Shown in pieces: positions 44,401-55,862 of a stretch of DNA of 64,000 bases (the stretch's first letter is position 1; each line of letters begins with the position of its first letter). Under the pieces are notes generated by a model, which did no database searches, was not told the DNA's origin, and worked only from the letters and a program-made list of their open reading frames with translations. The stretch comes from Chlamydomonas reinhardtii (lineage: Eukaryota > Chlorophyta > Chlorophyceae > Chlamydomonadales > Chlamydomonadaceae), in assembly GCF_000002595.2 (NCBI RefSeq), contig NC_057006.1, forward strand, positions 6,403,512 to 6,467,511, given 5' to 3'. Both the position numbers and the translations under genes were made by a program.

Positions 44401-47400
44401 ATGATGCTGGTGCTTCTGCTTTACGGCATCAGCCGTTTCAGCATCGCAGCCGGCATCGGCCCAAACACACAAGGCTGTTCACCCGAAGGGCCACGCAGTG
44501 ATTGCGGTGCGCCCACGGGGGGGGGGGGGTTCGCTGCACACGCCGCGCCTGATGCAGCAGCCCCCGCCCCCGTCCCCTCAACCACCACAACCCATACTCT
44601 CAAACGCATGCATATTCTGTTGCTCAGGCTATTACGGAATTCAACAAGCCGAGTGTGAGCAGCGCGGCTGCTGCTGGTTTCCGGTGGCTGCGGCCGCAGC
44701 GGCTACAGCCGCTGATGGGCGCGGCACCGAAAGCAGCGCCAGCGGCCGCGCGGCCCCGGCCACCGACACCATTGGCAGCCACAACGACATCCCCTGGTGC
44801 TTCCACCCGAATGCCGTACAGACCGTGTATGCAGTCCAGTCGGTGGAGAAGGTGGACCCAGGTCGGTGCGTGGGGTAGCCGAAAGGGCACAATGGAGTGG
44901 CAGACGTGGCGCCACACGCTGCTCTCCCCCTCTCCTTAGTGTGTCCTGCATGCGGTAATATAAGACCATATAAGCCACATACCGTACGGCACATCAACAT
45001 TGAATGTGATGACGCTGCCCTCTGGCGCCTGTGCGCTGCTGTGTGCGCTGTGCAGGCGGCAGTGGGGCTGTGACGCGCATGCTGCTGCAGCTGCGCCCGG
45101 GCCCGGCCGCTGTGCCGGAGCTGGGGCCGGACTTTGAGATGTTACAGGTACGAGCGCTGGGCCGGCACTGTGAATGTGGGGTTCCGGGATCCCACGTACA
45201 CGGTGCCAATGAGCGCATTGCGCCAAGGCCTTGTGGCGCCCCATGGGCACGCGTCGCGCAACTGCACGCACACACGTATCCTCGCGTGCTCCATCCTGCC
45301 CCGCCGGCCACCAGGTGGAGCTGCAGCAGCAGACGCCGCAGCGGCTGTACCTGCGTGTCAGCCCTCTGCCCAGCCCAGGCGGAGGAGGTGCGGGTGGTGC
45401 CGCCACAGGTCAGGCGCAGTCGCAGCCGCACCAGGAGCGGTGGCGTGTTCCCGAGCAGCTGCTGCCGCGGTGGGTGGCAGCGCGGCTCACCTGCGTACAT
45501 TCACCCACTGTGACGGTGCACGACCCCAAGATTTGCGCAGTTTGCGAGTAGGAGTACCGGACGGCCGTAAACTCCGCCAGCCATGCCCCACGCCGACCGC
45601 ACAGGCCTCCGCCGCCCACTGCGCTGCCCGAGGCCCCGCTGTATCAGCTGCAGCTGCCGCAGCCCGGAGATGACTTCAGCCTGCACGTCACCAGGCAGCC
45701 TGAGTCCCAGGCGGAGGTTGCGGCAGAGGCAGGTACAGAGGCGGCGGTGGAGGCGGCGGCCGCGGGCCAGTCCCTGCTGGAGGTGTTGGGGGGCAGCTGC
45801 CTGGTGTTCAAGCCGCAGTACCTCCAGCTGAGAATGAGGGTGCCGCAGCAGACCAACCTGTACGGCATGGGTGAGTGGCGGCGGGCCGGACCGGCGGGGG
45901 TGGGACTGCAGCATCACCGGCACCACAGCGGCACAACGCTTTACACATGACACGGCAACACTGCCAGCACGCTCATAACAACTGCCATCAATGCAGGAGA
46001 GGCGACGCTGCCCGACGGGCTGCGGCTACGCCGGGACGGTGTGGCCCGGGCGCTGTGGAACTCCGACACCCCCGCTGCTGCCGTGGGCGTTAACCTGTAC
46101 GGCTCCCACCCCGTGCTGTACGGCATCGTGCCCGGCTCCGGCGGTACCGCCTGGGGCGTGTTCCTAGCCAACAGCAACGCAATGGAGTTCGCGGCGGGCA
46201 GCAATGACGTCACTTTCAGGTGCAGGGCAGGGCTGCGCTACTTGCTAGGCTACTTGAGGGCTTGCGTGGGACTCCATGCCGTACCAGACAAAAGTCTGGC
46301 CTTCTGCCGCCGCTGCCGCCGCCGCTACTGCCGCTGCTACTGCCTGCCTCAGGCTGACAGGCGGTGATTTGGAGCTGTGGCTGCTGGCCGGCCCCACTCC
46401 CGAGGACGTCAGCCGGCAGTACCTGCAGCTGGTGGGCGCACCCGCACTGCCGCCGCGCTGGGCCCTGGGCTTCCACCAGAGCAGGTGTGTGCCGCGTGTG
46501 GGGGCGGGGCGGGGCGGGGCGGCATGGGGCAACGGGGCGTGCTAGGCTGGGCTTGACAACCTGCATGGGACGCGCATGCGGGGTTTGGTGGGCTGCGGAG
46601 CCGCGCGGAACCAGCCGCACCCAGCCACGGCCGAGGTGCTAGGAACTCGGCAGCGCGAGGCAGACAGGGGCTGGGCCAGCGGAGGCCCGTGGGCACCTTT
46701 TGGAACAGCCAGCGCCCACAGAGTACAGGAACGAACAGGAGGTTTGTGGACCGTACGTGTCCTTAAATCCCTTATCCCCTGCTTCTTTCCTGCCCGTTAT
46801 CCCCATGTGACCCCATGTGTCCCATGTGCTCCTGCTGCCGCCGCCCTCCGCATGCAGGTACGGCTACGCGGACGTGTCCGAGCTGGAGGCCGTGGTGGCG
46901 GGCTTCGAGGCGGCGCAGCTGCCTCTGGAGGTGCTGTGGAGCGACATAGACATGTACGACCGCGCACGCATGTTCACAACCGACTCGGAGCGCTACCCGG
47001 TGGACCGACTGCGCGGCCTGGTAGACAGGTGCGTGGGCAAGAGCGGCTTCGGGTGCTGAGGTGCGACTGACTTGTTTACGTTGTCATCACGGTGTCGCCG
47101 TCACTGCATGTCCCCCTCGCCCAGGCTGCACGGCAGCGGCCGGCGCTGGGTGCCCATTGTGGACTGCGGCATCACGGCGCTGCCGGGCCAGGCCTACCCG
47201 CCCTACGACCGCGGGCTGGCGGCCGGCGTGTTCCTCAGAGACAGCGGCGGCCGCCAGCCGCTGCTGGGGCAGGTGGGGAGGCGGGCAGGGGCGGGGGCGG
47301 GGGCGGGCCAGGCCAGGCCGCAGGGAGGAGGGCTGGGAGCTGCTGGAGCAGCAGGAGTGGAAGGGGGCTCCAAAGCTGCACTACCAGTCATCGGCGTGTG

Positions 47401-50400
47401 GCTCTGCGGTGTATGCATGCGGTTGAGAGAATGTGTGTGTGCTCCTGGCGACACGGGACGGCATGCAGGTGTGGTCGGGCCCCACCCACTGGCCGGACTT
47501 CCTGCACCCCAACACCTCCGAGTACTGGTGCGCCTTGCATAGTTGCAGGGCACGGGGTCAATGGAAGCTGCTTTTAATCCGTCCGGGCTGCTTAGTGTAC
47601 CTTTGTTGTTCCACCCCAGCCGCTTGCTCACCTCACGCCTACCCAGATGCCTGGCCCCACACGCTTGGCCCCCACACTTGGCCCCCCAATCACGCCGCCA
47701 ACTGACAGGGGCGGCCTGCTGTCTGACATGGCGGCCCGGCTGCCGTACGACGGGCTTTGGTTGGACATGAACGAGCCCTCCAACTTCTGTACGGGCCAAT
47801 GCAGACTGCGGCAGAGCCCCGGGCACGTCCAGGGAGGGGGCGGCGCAGAGGCCGTCAACGGCCGCAATGATGGCAACGCCAACAGCAGGCAGTGGGGAAA
47901 GAGGGACGTTGCAGATGAGGCAGGCATATGGGAGGGGGCACGGCGGCCAGAAACGGTGGGAATGCGGCGCGAGGTAGGCGCCGGTGCGAAGGCGGTCACA
48001 ACCCGCCCGGCCGCGCGGCTGCGGCTGCAGCAGCTGGGCATTTCGTGTGACCTGGACTGCACCGCGCCCAGGTGAGGCGAGGGACGCCGGACGAGAACAG
48101 GAGTGAACGGGCAGGGATAGGGGCAGGTGCTGCACAGCACACCGCAGCTCAACGCTCAACACACGCGCTTTGGCTTGTGTTTGGGCTTAAGGCCCTGCCC
48201 CAACCACCCGTCTGCCTTACCCTCACCCCTCGAATACCCGCTAACCTGCCAACTAACCACACCCCAAACCTTCCCCACCATTTCGGCACTCCACGTGCCT
48301 ACAGCCCCGACGACCCGCTGTCGTATCCGCCTTACGCGGTCAACAACGGCAACCGCCGCGCGCCGCTGTACGTCAACACAGTGCCCATGAACGCGGTCGG
48401 GTACGGCGGTGTACGGCAGTACGACTCACACAACCTGTACGCGCTGGCTGAGGTGGCGGTGACACACGGCGCGCTGCAAGCCATCCTGCCAGGCTCGCGG
48501 CCCTTCATCCTCACGCGGTGTGTGTGCTTTGCGTGCGTTTGGGGTAATCAAGCAGGTGTGCTGTGGCTGTGTCCTTGATCCTGATGGGCATGCGGGCCTA
48601 GTCTAGGTCAGTCATTGTTGAATGCTTACCGTACATGCGGGAACCTTTACTTCATTGGTCTCATCGTCCCTCCTTGTGCTCCTTCCAATGCGCAAATACA
48701 CATACAACCACACACATACGCAACGCCGCGCCGCGCCGCGCTGTTAATATTAGCGTAAGCGACGTGAGGGAAAAGCGCTGACCCGGTGGGGTCCATTACT
48801 CCCCGTCGTTAGGCTCAGGTATATGAGTGCTGATCGCACAGATTCTCATCCGTCAACACGCGCCGCCTGCCCAACCGCAGTTCCACCTGGGCCGGCAGCG
48901 GGCGCTACGCGGCGCACTGGAGCGGCGACAACGGCGCCAGCTGGGAGGACCTGGCGCGGGGCGGTGGGTCGCTGCTGGCAGCCTCACTGGCAGGCATAAG
49001 CATGGCAGGCGCGGACGTGTGCGGCTTCTGGGGAGCCACCTCGGAGCAGCTGTGCGCACGGTGAGCAGCGTGTGGGCGTGTGTTGCAGAGCTCAAGGAAA
49101 GAGAAGCGCCAAGACTGTGTATGGCGCTGTATGCGGTGCAGCAACGGCCGTGTGTGTATAAATGGCGGCAATTCTGGGAAATGTATGTGGGTGCTAAGGG
49201 GTGTTGTGGCGTGCGAGGGTGTTGCGGAGCGCGGCCCGCTTGTGCACGGATGCCGCGCCCACACGGTACCGTATACGGCACCTCGGTCACAACGACGCAA
49301 CCACCCGCCCCGCCTTGCCCCGCATCAACCCATGCACTGCCGCCGCGCAGGTGGCTGGCTGCCGGCTCCTTCTACACCTTCACTCGCGACCACAGCGACC
49401 ACTCGCCGCAGGAGCCCTACCGCTTCCCAGCCGCCGCACAGGCCGCACGCAACTCGCTGCGGGCTAGGTGCGACGCTGCACGATTGTGCTTGAGGGGACG
49501 GTGACCGTGTTATTCCCGGTGTGTGTTTGTGTGTAGGCGTCCCACCAATTACCGTGCGGAACACAACCAGCCGGCCACCTTCCGGATTGCCCATCCGCCG
49601 CCTCCCTGTAACCCTCCCCGCCCCCACGCTGCCCTCCCCCAAAGGTACGCGCTGCTGCCGTACTTATACACAGCGCTGTACGACGTGCACACGGGGCGTG
49701 CCGGCACGGTGGCGCGGCCGCTGGCCTGGGAGTTCCCCTCCGACCCGCGCGTGGCGGACCTGTCCACACAGGTGCGCGCGTCGTGGGTGCTTGGGGTGCT
49801 TGGGGGGCCCGGGGGGCCTTGAGGCTGGGCGGTGCCAACACAACGGGCTGACGTGCTAAGAGGTAACCCCGGCCCGGGCCTCCGGCTTTCGCGAGGCAGG
49901 AAGGCACGCAAGATCGTGCGCACCACCTTGTAAACATTGGAACCACACACACGAACGCAAGTAGGGCTCTGATGCTATTCGCCCAGATGCGGCCCACACT
50001 GCCTCATGCCCGCTCCCCGTCCTCCCTACCCTCCAGCCCTCAACCTCACCTTCATATGCCTGGCCCCATGCTCTGCCCCATGCTCTACCCTGCTCGGCTC
50101 TGCCCCACCCCGCGGCCTGCCCCGCCCCCCTACCCGCCGTGTGCAGTGGCTGCTGGGCGACTCGCTGCTGGTGGCTCCGGTGCTGCGGCCCGACACGGAC
50201 TGGACGGAGGCGGTGTTCCCGGCCGGCGCCCGCAGCACCTGGTGCCGACTGAGCGACCTGGGGGACTGCCACACGGGTGAGGAGGGCCTGAAAGAGGGGC
50301 GGGGTGAGGGGCCCGGCGGGGACAACTGGGCGAAGGGGGCAGAGGGGCCGGTGTGGCTGTGGCGGGTAGGAGCGGACAAGGGCCGTGTGCGGCTGCGTGT

Positions 50401-51659
50401 GAGCCGCTGGCACGTGGTGACATGCGAGCAGATCCAGGCAGGGCCGTGCGTGGTGCTATGCTGATGAGTCCACGTGCCGCACAACCGCAAAACCTTGCCT
50501 GCCCCCCTCAGGCCCCGCCCAGCACCTGGTGCAGTCGCCACTGGGCTCCGAGCCGCCGCTGTTCCTGCGGGCCGGCGCCATCATCCCCACCCAGCCCTTC
50601 CGCCCCGCCGCCACCACCACAGCTGAGGTGGCTGCTTCGCCGCTCGCCCTTACAGCACTGCTGTCGAGTGCTAGCGAGGCCAGTGGAAGCAGCAGCAACA
50701 GCAGCAGCAGCGGCTCTGCTGAAGGCGGCGGCGGCCCGCCGGCACCACTGGTCGAGGAGGATGTGGACTGGGTGGCAGCGGGGCGCTTGTACGCCGACAA
50801 TGGCACAGACCCGAGGGTTGATGGCGCAGACTGCCTGCGGGTGGAGCTGCGTGCCGGCGCCCTGTTGGCGGCGGGTACTGGCTACCTGGCGTATGAGGTG
50901 CAGCGGCCACCAGCAGTAGCAGTGGAAGCCGGCAGTAGCAGTGGGCGTGGCAGTCAGGGGCGAGGCAGTAGCAGCGGCAGCAGCAGCAAACTGCCCCAGG
51001 ACGGCACAGGAAGCAGTAGCGGCAATGACAGCAGCAGTGGCGGCGGCGGCGGCGGTGTCGCAGCAGGTGGCGGCGTGAGGACTGCAGGTGGTGGCGCGGA
51101 CACGGACGTACGACTGCTGCGTGTGGCGGAGGTGGTGGTGGTGGGAGTGGTGCTGCCGCCGGGTGCCGGTGCCTTCGAGGTGCAGGTGGAGGTGGGAGGG
51201 CAGCTGAAGCCGCCGGAGCAGCCGAGGGGTGCCAAGCGGAGCGTGAAGCGGCCTGGCGGTCATTCCCTGCAGTCGCAGTCGCAGGTTCCAAGGCGGCTTG
51301 CGGGGTGGGCGGCTGCTGGCGGCAGCTCGGCCAACAGCCGCAATGGTGGAGAAGTGGTTGGCATGTGGGATGGCGACGGCGCGGGAGGTGGCTGCGGTCA
51401 CGCCTCGCACCAGGAGGTGATGCGGCGCCGCAAGCCGGCGCAGGCGCAGGCATCAGCCAGGGGGGCTCGAGTGCCGGTGCCGGCGACTGCGGTGGAGTTT
51501 GACCCGGTGCGTCAGCTGCTGCGGGTCCGGGGCCTGGAGCTGTCGGCAGTGGTGTCGTTCCGCTTGGAGTGGAAGCCGCTCACAGCTCCGCCTCACAGCA
51601 CTACAGGCTTCTCATCAGTGCCCAGGTGGCAGCCGGAAGAGGCCCGTGCGGCTGCCTGA
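44401..51659 (+). CDS. GH31 alpha-glucosidase with N-terminal signal and trefoil domain
   Basis: Seventeen exons keep phase: 44401-44506, 44628-44861, 45056-45147, 45315-45469, 45605-45870, 45997-46219, 46353-46484, 46858-47028, 47125-47272, 47469-47527, 47709-48071, 48305-48517, 48842-49060, 49351-49467, 49645-49771, 50147-50276 and 50512-51659, about 1300 residues. MMLVLLLYGISRFSIAA is a likely signal peptide. A P-type trefoil domain follows (CSPEGPRSDCG, then ECEQRGCCW, then IPWCFHP). The GH31 body has PVGVNLYGSHP-like AVGVNLYGSHPVLYG, EVLWSDIDMY, catalytic nucleophile Asp in GLWLDMNEPSNF (about residue 548) and acid/base Asp in HWSGDNGASWEDL (about 750). FLRAGAIIP marks the C-terminal barrel edge. 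It should hydrolyse terminal alpha-1,4-glucosides in the secretory path or outside the cell. A long insert after the nucleophile and a 300-residue Ser/Gly-rich C-terminus are unusual. Confidence 0.93.
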
Positions 51660-51906
51660 GTGCCTGGGCCGAATGTGCACAGGAGCTTTGGATGCGATCG
51701 GACTGGGTAGCGTGCAGGTTGGCCGTTGGCGTAGTTTCACAGACCCCAACGGGAGCTTTGGATGGTGCTGGTGTAGTTGGGGGAGGAGGTTGTTGAAATG
51801 TTTGAATGTGCGCCGAGGGTACCGTATGTCAGGCGCAGGGGGAGGAAGGTTATGGCCGTTGGGTAGGGTCCAAAGCGCCACAAGGAGGACAGATGTGCAC
51901 AGTAGT

Positions 51907-52328
51907 TCACAGGAGCGCTGGACACAACGCGTGTTGGCCGGTGTTGATGGGTGGTGTTGATAAACACCGATTTTGGAGGGAGGAGCCGCCTAGGCCTTCT
52001 TGACCCGGAACTTCTGGACACGGGCCCTGACGGGCCCGCCCCTTGCAGGTTTTGCACACACCGCGGATGCACGTGATCATAATGGCAGCCTTGTGCGCCT
52101 TGGCCTTTGGCTTGCCCTTGCCCTTCAGGGCCGCCGAAATGGCGTCCTTGTGCGCCTTGGCCTTCGGCTTGCCCTTGCCCTTCATGGCCGCCGAACTGGC
52201 GTCCTTGTGCGCCTTGGACAGCGTCATGCCCTTGCCGTAGGTGTTGCCAACGTTCCTCCTGGTGCTGGCCACTTGTGCCGTCGGCCGCTCAATCTCAATG
52301 GCGGCCAGACTAAAGCGCTGTAGTTAGC
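51907..52328 (-). CDS. Small basic protein with NUMOD3-like repeats (hypothetical)
   Basis: The open frame holds two near-exact copies of AHKDAxSAAxKGKGKPKAK preceded by SKAHKDASSAAMKGKGK. The spacing and the Ser-Ala-Ala-Lys-Gly-Lys pattern resemble NUMOD3, a DNA-contacting motif seen beside homing endonucleases, but no GIY-YIG or HNH domain is present. The frame is open from 52325 and has no upstream ATG; the first Met is within GKGMTLSKAH (about 52227). Downstream, one frame continues to 51907 (CKTCKGRARQGPC), another gives GPVRARVQKFRVKKA and a stop near 51991. Which is used depends on splicing I cannot resolve. It overlaps the presumed 3' UTR of the GH31 gene on the opposite strand. Confidence 0.4.
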
Positions 52329-53561
52329 TAACGCATGGTAGTTGCCAGGACGTTGCCAGGACTTGCCGCGCCGCTCCCCGCGACTATACCGTACGGTAAC
52401 ATTAAGACGCCTGGCGGGCTGGCTGTAATAGTGTGTTGCTTATCCAAGCGTTTAAGTGGCTTGATGAGTTGCTGCTGACCGTGAACTGAGCGCCAGAGGC
52501 GGGGACGAGTTGAACTGTTGGCTGGCGGCGAGCTGAAATGCTGTTGCGCTCTCCTCAGGTGCCTCCTGCAGGGGTCCCAACAAGCGCACACGTTCTTGCC
52601 TCTGACGCCACAAAGCCAGACTTGTTGTCTTATTACCATGATGCCAGCGCCGTATCGCACGGCCATGGTCCTTGCTCGGGACTGCTCGGGACACACGCAA
52701 CCGAAATCCAACCTCAACTTGCGTCTTGCCTACCTCTGCACTTCACCAGCCTGTGTGCGTCCCCACCTGGACGTCGTGCACATCATGTACAGAAGAAACC
52801 ATAATCAATCCTGCTTATGTATCTGTGCGTGCAAGTCAACTTCTAACATTCTGCATAAGAAACCAAGAGGCAAACCGACCTATGGAAAGAGAAAAGAGTT
52901 GCATGCACTGCGCTCAGTACTCGGTCCTGGAGGGATTCGATTTGTCAAAACGCTGGGTGCGCCACGCATATTGTACACCGCACCAGCTCAGGCATATCCC
53001 CACCAGACACGTAAAAACAGTGGCATGACACACAAAATATGAAACAAACAAACAAACCGTACGTACAAGCACTAGTGCCCATCCTGCAGTCAATTCAATC
53101 ACGCCGCACTGGACCACGGACACACCACAGACCCCCGCTAAAGGAGTCTGCGTAGCCGTACACGCGTCAAACCCTTACACAGCAAATACAGCTGCAGGGC
53201 GAGATTCTTTGTCCTTTCTGTCACACAACGTGTTCCACTTCATGACGTCTCTGACTACGTCCAACACACGGATCAACGGCGCAGCCCGCGTCGGAGGGGC
53301 GCGCACACACGTGTGACCGGGTATCCTCCATCATAACCCAGGGGGTCAAAAATGAATAACTAACTGTTTGTTGTGTAATTCTCTTCTCGATAGTCTACAC
53401 AAGCTCGTCGCTTAACCGCGGCGGTGCGCGCGCTGGCCTAGGCCAAGGCCACTGCCGCCGTAACGGTTTCGGCCTTGCGTGTCGAAGCGGTTGTTGTTCA
53501 GGCGCATTGACAGGCAGCTGCGGCCCTGTAAACGTCAATGCCCATATCTTGCAAAGTGTCT
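52329..53561. other. Intergenic sequence
   Basis: No supported gene. A plus-strand TGTAA at 52424-52428 could end the GH31 transcript. The remainder (52500-53390) is less GC-rich than its surroundings, with AT-rich patches around 53030-53060 and 53350-53380 and no coding-like frames. Confidence 0.5.
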
Positions 53562-54038
53562 TCAGTGCCGCTTGGATGACTGCGGCGGGCTGGTCGCAGG
53601 TGACGCCTCGTTCCATGAGAACTGCAGGGGCCCACTCGCAAACTCTTCGCCACTGTTCCGTCGCCGATGACCCACCGCCGCGAGCTCCAGTAGAGACGGC
53701 TCGCCCAGAGGACCACTGTCGCACCGCCGCAAGGTATACTTCGGAGGCGTCGGTGGGCTCATGGCGTTGATAGGGCCCTTCCGCTGGGCGCCCGCGGAGA
53801 CCCGCGTGACACTGGCAAACACGTAATCCTGCGGAATTGAATTTAATGGCCGGGTCAGGGCAAGAATTGGCGAACGCCAGGACAACTTCGGCCGTCGGAG
53901 TTGCAAGAACCCGTCCGTGTGCGACGTGACATTCGGACTCACCAGCACTGGTGGTGGGACCGCCGAGCCAGCAAACACGCTGATGACGCGCCGAGCATCA
54001 CGACGCAGCGAGTCCTCGTGCAGCGATGGTGAGCTCAT
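53562..54038 (-). CDS. Hypothetical single-exon ORF
   Basis: 158 residues from the Met in MSSPSLHEDSLRRDARRVIS (an earlier in-frame Met lies at 54062). Neither strong low-complexity nor any domain I recognise. Features such as SFAGS-like VISVFAGSAVPPPVLVSPNV and a basic C-terminus ending SPPQSSKRH can be seen but do not identify it. Codon use is less GC3-biased than the neighbouring genes, which argues against a highly expressed gene. It could be a chance frame. Confidence 0.3.
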   Translation of the reverse strand: MSSPSLHEDSLRRDARRVISVFAGSAVPPPVLVSPNVTSHTDGFLQLRRPKLSWRSPILALTRPLNSIPQDYVFASVTRVSAGAQRKGPINAMSPPTPPKYTLRRCDSGPLGEPSLLELAAVGHRRRNSGEEFASGPLQFSWNEASPATSPPQSSKRH

Positions 54039-54062
54039 TGTGGCGAGGCCAGCAACGGGCAC

Positions 54063-55862
54063 TTAGCCGTGTTACGGAGCCAAGAATTTGCAGATAGCAC
54101 TGTCTTCCGATAGCAAGCGAGCAGCTGTGCGCGGCTGTGGTAGGAGGAGGATTGACGTCGACGCGGAAGGTCAACACAACGTCAAGTGCGCTTCGAGGGT
54201 GCACGACCCGTTGCGATTGCAAAGAGTTACACCCTGGAACACTGATGAGGTCTGCAGCAAGCACCAACATAATTCTATTCGACAGGGACATGCTTGATTC
54301 GATGTGGATCCAGGCTCACGCCTGGGAAGCTGGCCGATCGTGCTGTCAGTAACCGCGCCGCATCCACTGCGTACCATTTTCAATGTTTCATCCATGTTGC
54401 TAGCGGGAGAGGGACACGCTCGCCCGCTTGCCCGTTGTGATGCGACCGTCGGTTGTTGCGGGCAAGCTCCCGGCGTTTGGCAAATATGCCGTGCAACCAT
54501 GTAGCAAGTGCATTCATGGGTACTCAGTAGCGTTACTTTGAGAGAGCGGGCCGACTTGCACCCGGCCGCGCCGATCGTTGCCCAACCGCACATGCCGCAG
54601 GCGCCTCGGCCCAGCAGAAGGCCCTACTAGCTGCATATCTCAGACGCGGTCAGGCTCACAGCTTATGGGGTGTCGACTGTGCTGGGGTGTTTGCCGGAGT
54701 GACCACTGCATGCAATGACTCCTTTGCGGGCATCGGGACTCATACAAGCCGTGGGTAACAAGCCCCGAGCCCCAGCGGGGGCATGCATACACTGGAATTG
54801 TACAATCTGAGATTCTGAGCGTGCAAGCACACAGAGACCATCGAATGCTGCCAAGGGGTCCACCCAACCCCTCCTGACCTGGGCGTGTGATGGGACAGGG
54901 TTCAAGGCAGGTTGGCGAGGTCCCGTAGGGTTCGCTTGTGCGTGTTGCGTTCTTTCAAGCATATCAATAGCTGATGCCCATACCCTTAAGCAGGAGGGGT
55001 CCACCAACCCCTCCTGACCTGGGCACCGTTGCCAGGTGACCTCGTGAGTCGTGACTGAAAAGGAAAGAGCTTGGCGACTGGCGAGAGCGTCCAGAATCTG
55101 CTTTCAGAGTGTGAACCAGGGTAGTAATTGCAAAGTTATGGATGCGGATTACAATTGAAGGGACAGCCCGACAAGCGGGGGCACGCCGTACCCACGCCGC
55201 GAAGGGCCATCTGCGACCCAGAGAAACAACACCCGCCCCTGGTTGGCTGCCGACCTTCATAGTGTTACGCACATGGGCCCCCAGAGTTCAGGGTCGGTCC
55301 TCGGTCGTGGTCCTCGCCTCCTCGGTCCTCGGGGTCCCCAGGGTTTCGTCACGCGGCAATTGGGTGGGCCAGATTTCGTGTGACCGGATGTGCAAGCCAG
55401 GGTTACATTCGCCCTTGGTCGCTCAGCTCACTTTGCATCTCTGCAGGTCGCAGTAAGTCGCGGCAATCTAGAGATCAATCTGCGCGAAATGGTACAGGTG
55501 TCCAAGGGACATGGGGGGCTGACATGACCCGCAGAGAATCTGCGCCGTAAACAAAAGCAGTTCCTGCTCTAGCAGAATCAAACGACCCACGGCGCACTTA
55601 CACTCCGACTTCGCAGATTCGCAACCGTACACCAACGCCCAGCGGCCAAGCACCTTCTTTCCAATGCGGTTTACGCACAATCCGACGTCGCATCCACGCT
55701 CGCTTTCAGCGCCGCTATCAGCACCAAGCGCTAAACCCGCTACACTGCATCCCAGCCCAGCCCAACATTTTCCTCCCTCCCCATGCTGTCCACCAGCCAC
55801 GCGCGAGGAGCGCCCATATGGCCTTGCGCCTGCGCCTGCGGGCCCTGCTCCAGCCCGGCGGC
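54063..55862. other. Intergenic region with dispersed-repeat relics
   Basis: No gene found. Two near-identical 30 bp stretches (core GGGGTCCACC, then CCAACCCCTCCTGACCTGGGC) lie at about 54854 and 54995. Between them, 54930-54966 is the reverse complement of the end of the small element nested at 26820-27117. At 55139-55175, GATGCGGAT...GGGACAGCCC resembles a degenerate LINE 3' end like the one at 14019. TTACA at 55598-55602 is the likely poly(A) signal of CLP1. Confidence 0.5.
55598..55602 (-). terminator. Poly(A) signal of CLP1 (TGTAA on minus)
   Basis: TTACA on plus, about 265 bases beyond the CLP1 stop codon at 55863-55865. A second match at 55401-55405 is an alternative. Confidence 0.4.

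Noticed and set aside
51907-52328. Homing endonuclease gene
   Set aside because: Only NUMOD3-like units are seen; no GIY-YIG, HNH or LAGLIDADG motif and no host intron.
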